Assembly: GCA_030412945.1 (NCBI GenBank)
Contig: JAUHJS010000003.1
Span: forward strand, 1,507-65,506
DNA length: 64,000 bases
Direction of reading: 5' to 3'
Source: Shiella aurantiaca
GTDB taxonomy: Bacteria > Bacteroidota > Bacteroidia > Cytophagales > Cyclobacteriaceae
Shown: positions 1-8,122 of the stretch, piece by piece
Layout: each line of letters starts with the position of its first letter
How positions within the stretch are numbered: the first letter of the stretch is position 1
The notes under the pieces: generated by a model
Seen by the model: the letters and a program-made list of their open reading frames with translations, nothing else
What the model was told of the DNA's origin: nothing
Databases searched by the model: none
Made by a program: the position numbers and the translations under genes

Positions 1-250
1 TGATTCGGTAGGATTGCTTCACGGACATGCAGGCTATAATAAACAATTCTATTCACACCGTCCGTTCGCAAAGACGGAAGGAGAGAGGATAGACCGACAG
101 GTTTTAAAAACCTGTCGGCTCTGAGTGGAATACACTTCCAATCCTCCCTACTGGCGCAAGTCTTCCCGCTTGGGTAGGGCGCTGGGGAGACTTGTGATAC
201 GGATTTCAAAAACATGCATTTTAACAAATACCTAAGGCACAAGTCTCGCT
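1..250. repeat. 250-base intergenic repeat, left copy (cut by window start)
   Basis: Bases 1-250 recur without a difference that I can see at 1082-1331. The unit is built from nested inverted repeats: a near-continuous palindrome at 94-118 (CCGACAGGTTTT and its complement), a 12-base pair at 150-161 and 259-270 (ACTGGCGCAAGT and its complement), and an inner 10-base pair at 187-196 and 238-247. It has no convincing coding content. The right copy is preceded by bases complementary to the first bases of the unit (GAAGCAGTCC against GGATTGCTTC), a pattern seen in common REP-like elements of Bacteroidota. I read it as a non-coding, possibly mobilised REP or MITE-like element. The true left end lies outside the window. 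Confidence 0.85.
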
Positions 251-294
251 TTGCTAAAACTTGCGCCAGTGGGGCAAAAAAATAGGACGAAAGC

Positions 295-846
295 TTACTT
301 CAAAAACCAGTATTCGTCTTTATAATTAAAAGCGAGCAGCCCAACTTTTTTTGAAAGGTATATTTCTTTTAATCCTATACATTTACGGCATTTTGACATA
401 ATGACATTATTGAATGTTTTATCATAAATAGCCCAGGTTTTCAAGTATTTTTTATCCGAATCATTGTCAGGATAAATTTCAGAAGATCCATTTTCATGAA
501 AAATCTTGAATTCAATAGGCTCTTTGATTAATAACTCATCATTTCGATAAAGTCTGAGAACTATTGAATCTTGGAATAAATTACTTTTTAGGGTAACATC
601 AATTATATCAATCATGTATTCGCATTCATATCCTCCCCAATCTTCTTGTCTTTCATAATAGTAGGTTACCATTACGGTGTCTTGTTTGGAATGCGTTTCA
701 AATAGTAGTGTATCTGCTAGCTTATACGGAACCCACTCTTTTGCATCCTCACTCAAGTGAATATCCTCCTTAAACAAACATGTACTACAACCTACAATTA
801 ATAGATTAATGACTATTGTGGTTAGTATATAAAACAAGTGTTTCAT
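295..846 (-). CDS. Small lipoprotein of unknown function
   Basis: The 183-residue product starts with a charged pair, a hydrophobic stretch at about residues 4-19 and a lipobox ending in LLIVGC, so Cys20 should be the lipidated residue. The mature part is rich in Asp, Glu, Lys and Tyr and has no motif I recognise. The segment YYYERQEDWGGYECEY and later paired cysteines (KCRKC) suggest a folded extracytoplasmic domain. The gene is AT-rich compared with the genes after 3.8 kb and sits between repeat copies, which fits an accessory gene. The only ATG at a sensible distance from the lipobox is at 846. Function unknown. Confidence 0.75.
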   Translation of the reverse strand: MKHLFYILTTIVINLLIVGCSTCLFKEDIHLSEDAKEWVPYKLADTLLFETHSKQDTVMVTYYYERQEDWGGYECEYMIDIIDVTLKSNLFQDSIVLRLYRNDELLIKEPIEFKIFHENGSSEIYPDNDSDKKYLKTWAIYDKTFNNVIMSKCRKCIGLKEIYLSKKVGLLAFNYKDEYWFLK

Positions 847-925
847 TTTGGGTTATTTTAAAGCAAGATAAATTCCAGTTATTAGAGATTTATTCAGCTT
901 TTCAGCATTCGTCCTGCAGAATCCT

Positions 926-1024
926 AATCCTCCCTACTGGAGCAAGTCTTCCCGCTTGGGTATGGCACTAGAGAGAATTGTGATACGAATTTCAAAAGCA
1001 TTCATTTTTGGAAATACATAAGGG
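926..1024. repeat. Diverged partial copy of the intergenic repeat
   Basis: This stretch matches roughly 140-237 of the 250-base unit with scattered substitutions. The shared words include AATCCTCCCTACTGG, GCAAGTCTTCCCGCTTGGG and TGTGATACG followed by ATTTCAAAA. It lies immediately before the full right copy, so 847-1365 holds no gene but a degenerate and an intact unit side by side. Confidence 0.75.
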
Positions 1025-1081
1025 CCATTGAGGGAAGCAGATCCCTGTTAGCCGTCACTGCGAGGCACGAAGCAGTCCCCT

Positions 1082-1331
1082 TGATTCGGTAGGATTGCTT
1101 CACGGACATGCAGGCTATAATAAACAATTCTATTCACACCGTCCGTTCGCAAAGACGGAAGGAGAGAGGATAGACCGACAGGTTTTAAAAACCTGTCGGC
1201 TCTGAGTGGAATACACTTCCAATCCTCCCTACTGGCGCAAGTCTTCCCGCTTGGGTAGGGCGCTGGGGAGACTTGTGATACGGATTTCAAAAACATGCAT
1301 TTTAACAAATACCTAAGGCACAAGTCTCGCT
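1082..1331. repeat. 250-base intergenic repeat, right copy
   Basis: This is the exact counterpart of 1-250, offset by 1081 bases. The match stops at 1331, after AAGTCTCGCT. The base pair partner of the 12-base inverted repeat that closes the left copy is degenerate here. The bases just before it (about 1054-1080, TCACTGCGAGGCACGAAGCAG) are the other arm of a REP-like hairpin whose return arm is GGATTGCTTC at 1092-1101. Reading frames across it are short and contain no recognisable protein. Confidence 0.85.
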
Positions 1332-1365
1332 ATTCTGAGGCTTGTGCCATGGAGGGAAATATAAA

Positions 1366-1695
1366 TTAAAGTCCCAATCCATAGATAGTTATGTCATCAA
1401 CTGATTCATAGTGGTCTTCTTCATTGGAATAGAGATACACTGTTTTTGGTAAGGTTTTAAAGTTCTTGCTTGTCAATTTGATGGATTGAACGAAGTTAAG
1501 CATAAGTTTGTAAAATGTCCTGCTATGTGAAATATAGCCCCAAATGAAATCATATTGCATTAAGTCAGAGCCAATTATATAGGGATCAATTTCAATCTCT
1601 AAGTTGTCTCCTAATCCGTGTTTCATTTTAACTTTAATAGTCAATCTATTATTGACCGCATATTTTAATTCGTCAATCGTTTTTCTATTAACCAT
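1366..1695 (-). CDS. Small WYL-like protein
   Basis: The 109-residue product has an N-terminal helix (DELKYAVNNR), a basic strand, then IDPYIIG, DFIWGYISHSRTFYKLML and FVQSIKLTSKNF. This order resembles the WYL ligand-binding fold: a helix followed by a small SH3-like barrel with a P-x-x-I/L-x segment, an aromatic W/Y core and a closing R/K-I strand. No DNA-binding domain is attached, unlike typical WYL regulators of 300 or so residues. It could be a stand-alone WYL-type sensor or an unrelated small barrel; the match is by eye only. It is AT-rich and lies between the repeat region and the STAS/ATPase trio, transcribed in the same direction as the trio and 150 bases downstream of it. Confidence 0.55.
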   Translation of the reverse strand: MVNRKTIDELKYAVNNRLTIKVKMKHGLGDNLEIEIDPYIIGSDLMQYDFIWGYISHSRTFYKLMLNFVQSIKLTSKNFKTLPKTVYLYSNEEDHYESVDDITIYGLGL

Positions 1696-1848
1696 AATTT
1701 CATTTTTTAAATTCTTGCTTAACCGTTTCGCTAATTGTTGACGAGAAATTGAGGAACTTCTGCCTCCTAATAACTAAATTCAACAAATCACAGCAAACTT
1801 CCGACATCCATTCTGCCCCCGCTTGCAAATGGTGTTTGTTAGCTGTAG

Positions 1849-2139
1849 TTATTTCCGTTCTTCTAAAGCGTGTTGTATTCCTATCTGAATAATAGTTTTC
1901 AAATCATTGTCTGCACCTTTCAATGTAATTCGATCAAAGAATTGCTGTGAACCCATTTCTATATACAACTTGCCAAAAATCTGCTTTGCACAGAAAGTAG
2001 CCATGGATTTTATATTCTCAAGATTTATAGTAATGCTTTGTTCTTTTTTCAAAGAGGAGTTGATTAAAGTATAAATCTCATCACCTACAGTCTTACTGCT
2101 TACAATTGGTCCATATTGTGATAATTTTATTTCTTTCAT
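1849..2139 (-). CDS. STAS-like DUF4325 protein
   Basis: This protein of about 96 residues has the STAS-like pattern of DUF4325: a strand with ITINLENIKSMATF, a helix with AKQIFGKLY, a strand with ITLKGADN, and a C-terminal helix IIQIGIQHAL. STAS folds act as anti-sigma antagonists or regulatory switches in other systems, usually by docking with a GHKL-family kinase. The gene before it encodes such an ATPase. I chose the ATG at 2139 because it forms the overlap ATGA with the ATPase stop codon (2136-2138), the usual sign of coupled translation; an ATG two codons upstream (2145) is also possible. It is the last gene of a three-gene overlapping set. Partner and ligand are unknown. Confidence 0.75.
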   Translation of the reverse strand: MKEIKLSQYGPIVSSKTVGDEIYTLINSSLKKEQSITINLENIKSMATFCAKQIFGKLYIEMGSQQFFDRITLKGADNDLKTIIQIGIQHALEERK

Positions 2140-3080
2140 ATCCATTTTATTTGAAGATTGTTATTATCGTCTGGTGTTTCAATATCTGCTAAGGTAACAG
2201 GTTTTCCTAATGGTATGGAAAGGTAAACAATTGTCCCTTGCCAATGCCCACATTTACCGCTTTTTACTTTTCCAAATTCTCTAAAATAATAACAGCCTTC
2301 CGAATATAGGTGAAAACGTCCAAGTGTTTTGGCCGCGATTTGGTCAATAATCCAAAGTCCATAACCCATATGGTTTGAGAGGTCTTTAGAGGTAACGCCC
2401 TTTTTGACCGCAGAAATTAGTGTCGAAAGGTTATCTTTTTGCTCCTTACCTGCTAGTTTTAAAGTTGTTAGTACACCTTTGCCATTATCTACGCAAGCAA
2501 TCTCAATATTTGATTTGTTCCCATTTGCTACAATTATCGACTGAGTGTCATCAACTGCATGCTCCCAAAAATTTAATAGTATTTCACTAAAACATAAAAA
2601 AATCATTGTTACTGCCTTATCATTGAAAGAGTAGTATTGTTGAATTTGGGGAAGATACTTTTTGTTTAATAATTCTGAACTGTATTTGTCATTACGTAAC
2701 AAGGCTTGTGGAGCAATAATAAAATTGTCGCTAACAGATATCTTAAGATTTGCAAACTCCTTCTCGGCAACATCTTTATCTGCAAGATAGGTTAGAATTA
2801 ATTTTGTGAAACCATATTTCTCCATTGCTTCTTGAAAAGGTAAATCAATTATATACCTTGGCATATTAAAGCAGTTGTTCTTAATAGAGAACTCTATAAT
2901 CTTATATATTAGCAATACGCCAATCATTGTACATTCCTTTACTTTTCCGAGGTCAAGTAAGAATCCATTTTCATTTTTATTTGATAGACGATAAATGTCT
3001 TGGCAATCATTGATAAAGTCTATGATTGAATTAGCTCGAAAATGTTTCGGGGCGATGATTATTCTATTTATTAAATTCAT
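2136..3080 (-). CDS. GHKL ATPase with N-terminal STAS-like domain
   Basis: The 314-residue protein has two parts. Residues 1 to about 110 look STAS-like, with the strand-helix segment FLLDLGKVKECTMIGVLLIY. Residues 155-292 form a histidine-kinase-type ATPase: N box EILLNFWEHA (166-175), G1 box DNGKG (198-202) and G2 box GYGLW (239-243). No dimerisation helix with a phospho-accepting His is visible, so it is not a classical sensor kinase. It may act as an anti-sigma-type kinase or an ATP-driven switch. It overlaps the upstream membrane-protein gene by 17 bases and meets the downstream STAS-like gene in an ATGA overlap. The likely model is a membrane sensor, an ATPase and a small STAS partner acting as one unit; this is inference. 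Confidence 0.75.
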   Translation of the reverse strand: MNLINRIIIAPKHFRANSIIDFINDCQDIYRLSNKNENGFLLDLGKVKECTMIGVLLIYKIIEFSIKNNCFNMPRYIIDLPFQEAMEKYGFTKLILTYLADKDVAEKEFANLKISVSDNFIIAPQALLRNDKYSSELLNKKYLPQIQQYYSFNDKAVTMIFLCFSEILLNFWEHAVDDTQSIIVANGNKSNIEIACVDNGKGVLTTLKLAGKEQKDNLSTLISAVKKGVTSKDLSNHMGYGLWIIDQIAAKTLGRFHLYSEGCYYFREFGKVKSGKCGHWQGTIVYLSIPLGKPVTLADIETPDDNNNLQIKWI

Positions 3081-3510
3081 TACAAAACTTTTGAAATAAT
3101 TCTGTCTCTCTTTCTATACTTTTTTGTCTATAATCCGTTAACACATTTTTGAAGTAGTCAAGCAGTTCATTAGATATTGAATTCATTTTTGTTGGAATAT
3201 ATAGTTTGTTTTGTGTTATATAAAGACTTATCTCTTTTAAGTCATTTAGCATTTTCTCCATTTCGGTCCTCTCATAAAGAGTTAAGCTGTCTAACATTTT
3301 AAATAGCGCCTCTAAGACTTTTATTCTTTTCTCTTCGATTAAAAGTTGTCTCTTGTTTTCCTTGTCTTTTTTTGATATATATATTGACGTGCCAAACTTT
3401 ATAAGTTCCAATATAATGTTTATACATACTAGAACAATTAGTGTTGCTAGCATACTTCTAATACCTTGGGTAGAAGATAATACTTCATTTATTGTAGAGT
3501 AGTCTTTCAT
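3064..3510 (-). CDS. Single-pass membrane protein with long coiled coil
   Basis: The 148-residue product has one hydrophobic segment at about 20-41 followed by a strongly charged helical region from about residue 46 (KKDKENKRQLLIEEKRIKVL) to the end, best read as a cytoplasmic coiled coil. There is no signal-peptide cleavage site. It is the first gene of the overlapping trio, and its stop codon lies inside the start of the ATPase gene, so the three products are probably made in fixed proportion. It may tether or signal to the ATPase. I do not recognise the family. The 281 bases upstream (3511-3791) carry no gene; they include a low-complexity run of TCTATT/TAGTAT-like words near 3758-3795. 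Confidence 0.6.
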   Translation of the reverse strand: MKDYSTINEVLSSTQGIRSMLATLIVLVCINIILELIKFGTSIYISKKDKENKRQLLIEEKRIKVLEALFKMLDSLTLYERTEMEKMLNDLKEISLYITQNKLYIPTKMNSISNELLDYFKNVLTDYRQKSIERETELFQKFCNEFNK

Positions 3511-3791
3511 ATGTCTTTATTAAATAATCGCAGCTAGAATCCAAATAAACCCAGCACCTGCATTTATTTCTTCTTTATCCATTATTATAGCCTTCTCCAC
3601 AAAGGCTTGCTGTTCAATCTATTCCTTTGCTACTAATTATCCAAATTGTCGGGTGGTATTTTTCCTTGGTCGAAGGATAGTATGGGTATATGGGAAAGGG
3701 GCTAGTTTTTTAGCCATGGCAATCTCTGGGAGAAATGGCGCCTTTCCCTCTAAAATCTAGTATCTATTGTCTAACAGTCTATTATCTATTC

Positions 3792-5141
3792 TCAAAATCG
3801 CAAGACAAACTGCGTGCTTACGCCTGGTTCGGATTCAACGGTGATGCTTCCGCCATGGAGCTGCATAATTTGCCTTGAAAGGGCCAGGCCTATGCCTGAG
3901 CCAGTTTTTTTAGTGGAGTAGAAGGGGATAAAAATTTTGTCAATCGCCTCGGGGATAATGCCCGCGCCATTGTCGTGTACTTTGATGATTACATGCTGCT
4001 CGTGGTCCAGATGGGCGGTAAGGTTAATTTCCGGTTCGCGTACCTCGTGCAGGGCTTCTTTGGCATTTTTAATCAGGTTAATCAGCACCATTTCTATCAG
4101 CTCGGCATCCAGTTGCACTTCCAGCGAAGTGGGAATCACTTCCGTATGCAGGGCAATGCCCGCTTCCTGCAAGTCGGGGTTGAGGAGCTGCGCCAAGTGA
4201 TCTATCAGCGATTTTACCTGTACCCTTTGCAACTTAGGCTGCGGAATGCTGGTGTAGTCGCGGTAGCTATCGATAAAGCGGATAAGGCCTTTGCTGCGGT
4301 TTTCTATGGTTTCGAGGCCTTCGGTTAGGTCTTCCCGCGCATATTCGTCCATGCGGTAATAGGTATCTTCCTTATAGATTTCCTCTTTCAGAATACTATT
4401 GAGCGTGGTGGAAAGTGAGGCGATGGGCGTGATGGAGTTCATGATTTCATGCCTTAGCACGCGGCTCAGGTTTTGCCAAGCCTCGGCCTCTTTGGCTTCC
4501 AGTTCGGTGCGTATGTTTTGCAAAGTCACCAGCTTGAGGTAGTGCCCGCGTATGCGCATGCCTGTGGCATTGATGTTCAGTTGCACTTCATTATCAGCTT
4601 TCATCAGGTGCTTGCCGCCCGGCTCAATGTCGCGGAGTATTTCGTACAAATCGGGATTGCTGGTGGCTATGTCACTGATGTTTTTCACTTGCGATTTTTG
4701 CAAGAAACGCTTGGCGGTGGTATTGATAAGCTGTACATGACCCTCGTTGTCGAACGAAAGCAAACCGATATTGATATGCTGTACTACGGTTTGGAGGTAG
4801 AGTAGGTGTTCTTCTTTTTCTTCACGCGCCTTGCGGAAAGCTTCTATCACCTCGGTAAAGCTGCGGTTGAGGTTTTTGAAGGATTCGCCCAGTTTATTAT
4901 CTACCGTAAACCCGAGCAGGAAGTCGGAGTATTTCACCGAATCGAAGAAGCGGGCCAGCTTTTGGTTGGTTTGCTCCACAAATAAAAAGAGCTGCACCAG
5001 CTGATACACCAAAAAGAAAAGTATGAGTAAGGAGGTGACGTACTTTTCCTCTACCACAATAAGGTAAATCAGCAAAAACATGCTGATGGAAATACCCAGC
5101 AGCTTGAGAAGTACCCGCGTTCTAAAATCCTTAAAGCCCAT
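3792..5141 (-). CDS. NtrY/NtrB-like membrane histidine kinase
   Basis: The 449-residue kinase begins with two close membrane segments (about residues 10-32 and 35-56), then a HAMP-like helix, a PAS-type region (about 117-215) and a kinase core. The phospho-accepting His lies in RVLRHEIMNSITP (His231). The ATP-binding part shows an N box near LINLIKNAKEAL, DNGAGI, and GSGIGLALSRQI. The longer frame to 5213 only reads through the end of the response regulator gene. The ATG at 5141 overlaps that gene by 11 bases and gives a sensible N-terminus, so I use it. The regulator gene is upstream on the same strand, and together they form a two-component pair that sits divergently from the export operon starting at 6779. 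It probably senses an envelope signal, since no large periplasmic domain is present. Confidence 0.88.
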   Translation of the reverse strand: MGFKDFRTRVLLKLLGISISMFLLIYLIVVEEKYVTSLLILFFLVYQLVQLFLFVEQTNQKLARFFDSVKYSDFLLGFTVDNKLGESFKNLNRSFTEVIEAFRKAREEKEEHLLYLQTVVQHINIGLLSFDNEGHVQLINTTAKRFLQKSQVKNISDIATSNPDLYEILRDIEPGGKHLMKADNEVQLNINATGMRIRGHYLKLVTLQNIRTELEAKEAEAWQNLSRVLRHEIMNSITPIASLSTTLNSILKEEIYKEDTYYRMDEYAREDLTEGLETIENRSKGLIRFIDSYRDYTSIPQPKLQRVQVKSLIDHLAQLLNPDLQEAGIALHTEVIPTSLEVQLDAELIEMVLINLIKNAKEALHEVREPEINLTAHLDHEQHVIIKVHDNGAGIIPEAIDKIFIPFYSTKKTGSGIGLALSRQIMQLHGGSITVESEPGVSTQFVLRF

Positions 5142-6531
5142 ATTTTTCCAGTCTGCGGTAGAGGGAGGCACGTGTAAGGCCCAGCTCGGAAGCGGCTTGG
5201 GTGATATTGCCATTGTATTTTTTCAACACCTTGCGGATCAGGAGTTTTTCCACTTCTTCCAGATGCATTTGGTCGAGCATAAGGTTTACATCTTCTTTGC
5301 TGGCTTCGGCTTGTCCTCCGCGGTTTTCGGTGAGGAAGAAATCTTCGGGCTGCAGCAGGTGGCTATTGCTCATAATCACCGCCCGCTCAATGCTATGCTG
5401 AAGCTCGCGGATATTGCCCGGCCAGGTGTATTTTTCGATACGCTTAATGGTGGCGGGGCTCATGCCGCGGATTTCCTTATTGTATTTGCGGGCATAGCTA
5501 TTGATAAAATGCTCGGCCAGTAGCGCAATGTCCTCCTTGCGCTCGCGCAGGGGCGGAAGCTGAATTTCGATGGTATTGATACGGTAGAGCAAATCCTGGC
5601 GAAACTTGCCCGTTTTCACCATTTCGTATACGGGCATATTGGTGGCGCAAATTAGTCGGATATCGATTTCCTTGGCCTTATTGGAGCCTACGCGCGTTAC
5701 CTGGCGGTTTTGCAACACGGTAAGTAGCTTGGCTTGCAAGGTCATGGGCAGGTTGCCTATCTCATCCAAAAACAAGGTGCCTCCCGAGGCGGCTTCAAAC
5801 TTTCCGGCACGGTCTTCTTTGGCATCGGTGAAAGAGCCTTTGGTATGGCCAAAAAGCTCACTCTCAAAAAGGGTTTCGCTTACGGCACCCATATCTACAC
5901 CTATGAAAATTTCTTTGCTGCGGAGCGAGGCACGATGTATGGCACGGGAAACCAGCTCTTTTCCGGTTCCGTTTTCGCCCAAAATCAAGATATTGGCATC
6001 GGTGGCGGCTACGCGGTTGATGGTTTCAAAAAGTTTGATCATGGCGGGGCTTTGCCCAATGATATCTAAAAACTTGGCATCGGCCGACTCGCTTACGGCC
6101 TGCTGGCGTACCTTGATGGTTTCCAGTTCGCTGCGCGAATGGCGCAGGCGCATGGCCGAGCTGATGGTGGCCAATAGTTTTTCGTTTTCCCAAGGCTTGA
6201 TCACAAAATCGGTAGCCCCTTCTTTGATGGCACGCACGGCCAGGTCTACATCGCCATAGGCGGTAATAAGTACCACTACGGCTGAGGAATCAATCTGCAA
6301 GATACGGTCGAGCCAGTAAAAGCCCTCGCGGCCTGAGCTTACGTCTTTGGTGAAGTTCATATCGAGCAATATCACATCGTACTGCTCATTCATGAGTAGG
6401 GTAGGGATAGACTCCGGATCTTTTTCCGTATCGATTTGTGTAAAGTGGCGCTTCAAGAACATCTTGGCGGCTCTTAGCACATCTTCGTTGTCGTCTACTA
6501 TTAATATTTTACCGGATTTAGTAAGGCTCAT
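5131..6531 (-). CDS. NtrC-type sigma-54-dependent response regulator
   Basis: The 466-residue regulator has three parts. The receiver (about 8-125) has the acidic pair D13/D14, phospho-acceptor D57 and K112. The AAA+ domain (about 153-385) has Walker A GENGTGKE (185-192) and Walker B GTLFLDEI (251-258). The C-terminal Fis-type helix-turn-helix (about 425-466) ends in TRASLYRRLEKYG. The loop that touches sigma-54, classically GAFTGA, reads GSFTDA (232-237). The kinase gene follows with an 11-base overlap. Five paired dyads with sigma-54-like promoters occur in the window, one of them in the intergenic region just upstream of this gene at 6639-6674. This protein is the natural candidate to bind them and drive the adaptor and permease genes. 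Its own promoter was not identified. Confidence 0.93.
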   Translation of the reverse strand: MSLTKSGKILIVDDNEDVLRAAKMFLKRHFTQIDTEKDPESIPTLLMNEQYDVILLDMNFTKDVSSGREGFYWLDRILQIDSSAVVVLITAYGDVDLAVRAIKEGATDFVIKPWENEKLLATISSAMRLRHSRSELETIKVRQQAVSESADAKFLDIIGQSPAMIKLFETINRVAATDANILILGENGTGKELVSRAIHRASLRSKEIFIGVDMGAVSETLFESELFGHTKGSFTDAKEDRAGKFEAASGGTLFLDEIGNLPMTLQAKLLTVLQNRQVTRVGSNKAKEIDIRLICATNMPVYEMVKTGKFRQDLLYRINTIEIQLPPLRERKEDIALLAEHFINSYARKYNKEIRGMSPATIKRIEKYTWPGNIRELQHSIERAVIMSNSHLLQPEDFFLTENRGGQAEASKEDVNLMLDQMHLEEVEKLLIRKVLKKYNGNITQAASELGLTRASLYRRLEKYGL

Positions 6532-6638
6532 AATCTTCAGGTTATTGCTGGGCAGCTAGTCAAATAATGTACCGAAAATAGGGAAAGTGCGTGGAAGGCC
6601 AAAAAGGCCATTTTTTGGAGAATTGAAAAACATAGAGG

Positions 6639-6674
6639 TGTACGGTATCGAACAGTAATGTACACTTGCGGACA
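6639..6674 (+). promoter_or_regulatory. Paired activator-binding dyads upstream of the adaptor gene
   Basis: Two 16-base dyads are seen: TGTACG-GTAT-CGAACA (6639-6654) and TGTACA-CTTG-CGGACA (6659-6674), with starts 20 bases apart, close to two helical turns. The same arrangement recurs at 11692, 15780, 44224 and 51576. The sigma-54-like element starts 53 bases after the second site. In this copy the two spacers are not complementary and no T run follows, so it is a DNA site only. It also lies upstream of the response regulator gene, so it might serve both directions. Confidence 0.85.
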
Positions 6675-6727
6675 ATGAGAAAAAAATAAATCGGCCAAAT
6701 TTTTGTTTAAATCCACTTTTTCGGGAT

Positions 6728-6744
6728 TGGCACACTATTGGTAA
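6728..6744 (+). promoter_or_regulatory. Sigma-54-like promoter of the adaptor operon
   Basis: The sequence reads TGGCAC-ACTAT-TGGTAA. The -24 half matches the sigma-54 consensus fully. The -12 half keeps the G at the expected place but has GT instead of GC. The predicted start of transcription, about 12 bases past the -12 element, is near 6753, giving a leader of about 26 bases before the ATG at 6779. Confidence 0.75.
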
Positions 6745-6778
6745 TAGGGGGCACAAGTCAAAAAAGCATTCAGAAACA

Positions 6779-8029
6779 ATGGACAAAAAAATACAAAAGA
6801 AGAAATGGACGATTAAACGTATCGCTACAATCAGTGCAGGTATGCTTTTCGTTTCCTTCGTGCTATATAACTTTATATTTGCCGATAAGCGCTCCAAACT
6901 CAATGTGGAGTTGGAAAAAATTACGGTGGCTACGGTAAAGAATGGGTCTTTTCAAGAATTTATTCCCGTTACCGGCAACATTTTGCCTAGCCAGACTTAC
7001 TACTTAGATGCTATCGAAGGCGGGATTGTAAAACGTATCGTTCGCGAGTCGGGTGCCATGGTAGAAAAAGGGGATGTGATTATGGAATTGAGCAATTCCA
7101 ACCTTCAGTTGAATGTGCTTACGCAGGAGTCGCAATTGTACGAGCAAATCAACAACCTACGTCAAACGCGCCTTTTATTGGATCAAAATGATTTGACCCA
7201 GCAGGCGCAGTTAGCGGAAATCGATTACCAACTCGGACTTTTGAAACCACAATATGAAAGGTTCAAGCAACTATTTGAGAAAAAACTCATCTCTCAGAGA
7301 GAGTTTGAAGAAGTAGCCGAGAATTACGAGTATAATGTGAAGCGTAGAAAGCTTACCTATACCAGCTACCGCAACGACAGCATCAACCGTGTGTTCCAAC
7401 TTCGCCAGTTGCGCGATTCGGAAAACCGCATGATGCGCAGCTTGGAGGGGGTGGGCAATATCATGGACAACATGGTGGTGCGCGCGCCATCAGCCGGACA
7501 GCTCAGTGCGCCTCAGTTGGAGATTGGGCAGTCGGTGAATGTGGGCCAACGCCTCGGACAAGTAGATGGCTTGGACAGCTTTAAGGCAAGAGTAAGTATC
7601 GATGAACTGTATCTTCCTCGGGTAGATATTGGCCAAACAGGTACTTTCGATTTTGCCGGAGGAAATTATAAACTGCAAATCACCAAAGTGTACCCTACCA
7701 TTACCGATGGGCGCTTTGAGGTAGATATGGAGTTTGTGGGTGAAGTGCCTAGCGGCATACGCAGAGGACAAACCCTTCGCATCCGCTTGGAATTGGGCAA
7801 TCCGGGGCAAGCACTTTTGCTTCCTATGGGTGGCTTTTACCAAGAAACAGGCGGCAACTGGGTATTCGTACTCAATGAAGATGGAAGCAGCGCAAGCCGC
7901 AAATCTATCCGCCTGGGACGTAAAAATCCCGAATATTTTGAAGTATTGGATGGCCTTAGCCCGGGTGAGCGTGTAATCACCAGCAGCTATACCAATTTTG
8001 GAGATAATGAAGTTTTAGTACTCAAATAA
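6779..8029 (+). CDS. Periplasmic adaptor (HlyD/MacA family)
   Basis: The 416-residue protein is a membrane-fusion adaptor of an ABC-type exporter. It has a basic N-terminus and one membrane anchor at about 16-35. A lipoyl-like half follows (VTGNILPSQTYYLDAIEGG), then a long coiled-coil hairpin at about 115-235 (LTQESQLYEQINNLRQ onward). The second lipoyl half has VVRAPSAGQLS, and beta-barrel and membrane-proximal domains end in GLSPGERVITSSYTNFGDN. The anchor rather than a lipobox makes it MacA-like. It is the first gene of the operon with the ABC ATPase, an 87-residue protein and the first permease. A sigma-54-like promoter and paired dyads lie just upstream. No TolC-like outer-membrane channel is present in the window. 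Confidence 0.92.
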   Translation: MDKKIQKKKWTIKRIATISAGMLFVSFVLYNFIFADKRSKLNVELEKITVATVKNGSFQEFIPVTGNILPSQTYYLDAIEGGIVKRIVRESGAMVEKGDVIMELSNSNLQLNVLTQESQLYEQINNLRQTRLLLDQNDLTQQAQLAEIDYQLGLLKPQYERFKQLFEKKLISQREFEEVAENYEYNVKRRKLTYTSYRNDSINRVFQLRQLRDSENRMMRSLEGVGNIMDNMVVRAPSAGQLSAPQLEIGQSVNVGQRLGQVDGLDSFKARVSIDELYLPRVDIGQTGTFDFAGGNYKLQITKVYPTITDGRFEVDMEFVGEVPSGIRRGQTLRIRLELGNPGQALLLPMGGFYQETGGNWVFVLNEDGSSASRKSIRLGRKNPEYFEVLDGLSPGERVITSSYTNFGDNEVLVLK

Positions 8030-8041
8030 ACAGCAAAAACA

Positions 8042-8075
8042 GACAGGGTTTGTAACCGAAGGAAGCAAATCCTGT
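8042..8075 (+). promoter_or_regulatory. Hairpin between adaptor and ATPase genes
   Basis: GACAGGGTTTG (8042-8052) pairs with CAAATCCTGTC (8065-8075), 11 pairs with one G-U wobble and a 12-base loop. No strong T run follows, so it is more likely a processing or stability element than a full terminator. It lies in the 93-base gap of the operon. Confidence 0.55.
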
Positions 8076-8122
8076 CTTCATCAAAAACAAACAAAAACAA
8101 TTCACAACAAAAATTTACACCT

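Noticed and set aside
1048-1323. Minus-strand open frame of 91 codons across the right repeat copy
   Set aside because: It lies almost wholly in the non-coding repeat, has an implausible composition and no signal of a protein family.
5200-6560. Several plus-strand frames of 66-217 codons opposite the response regulator
   Set aside because: They are the antisense of a well-conserved regulator gene and encode low-complexity Ser/Leu-rich products.
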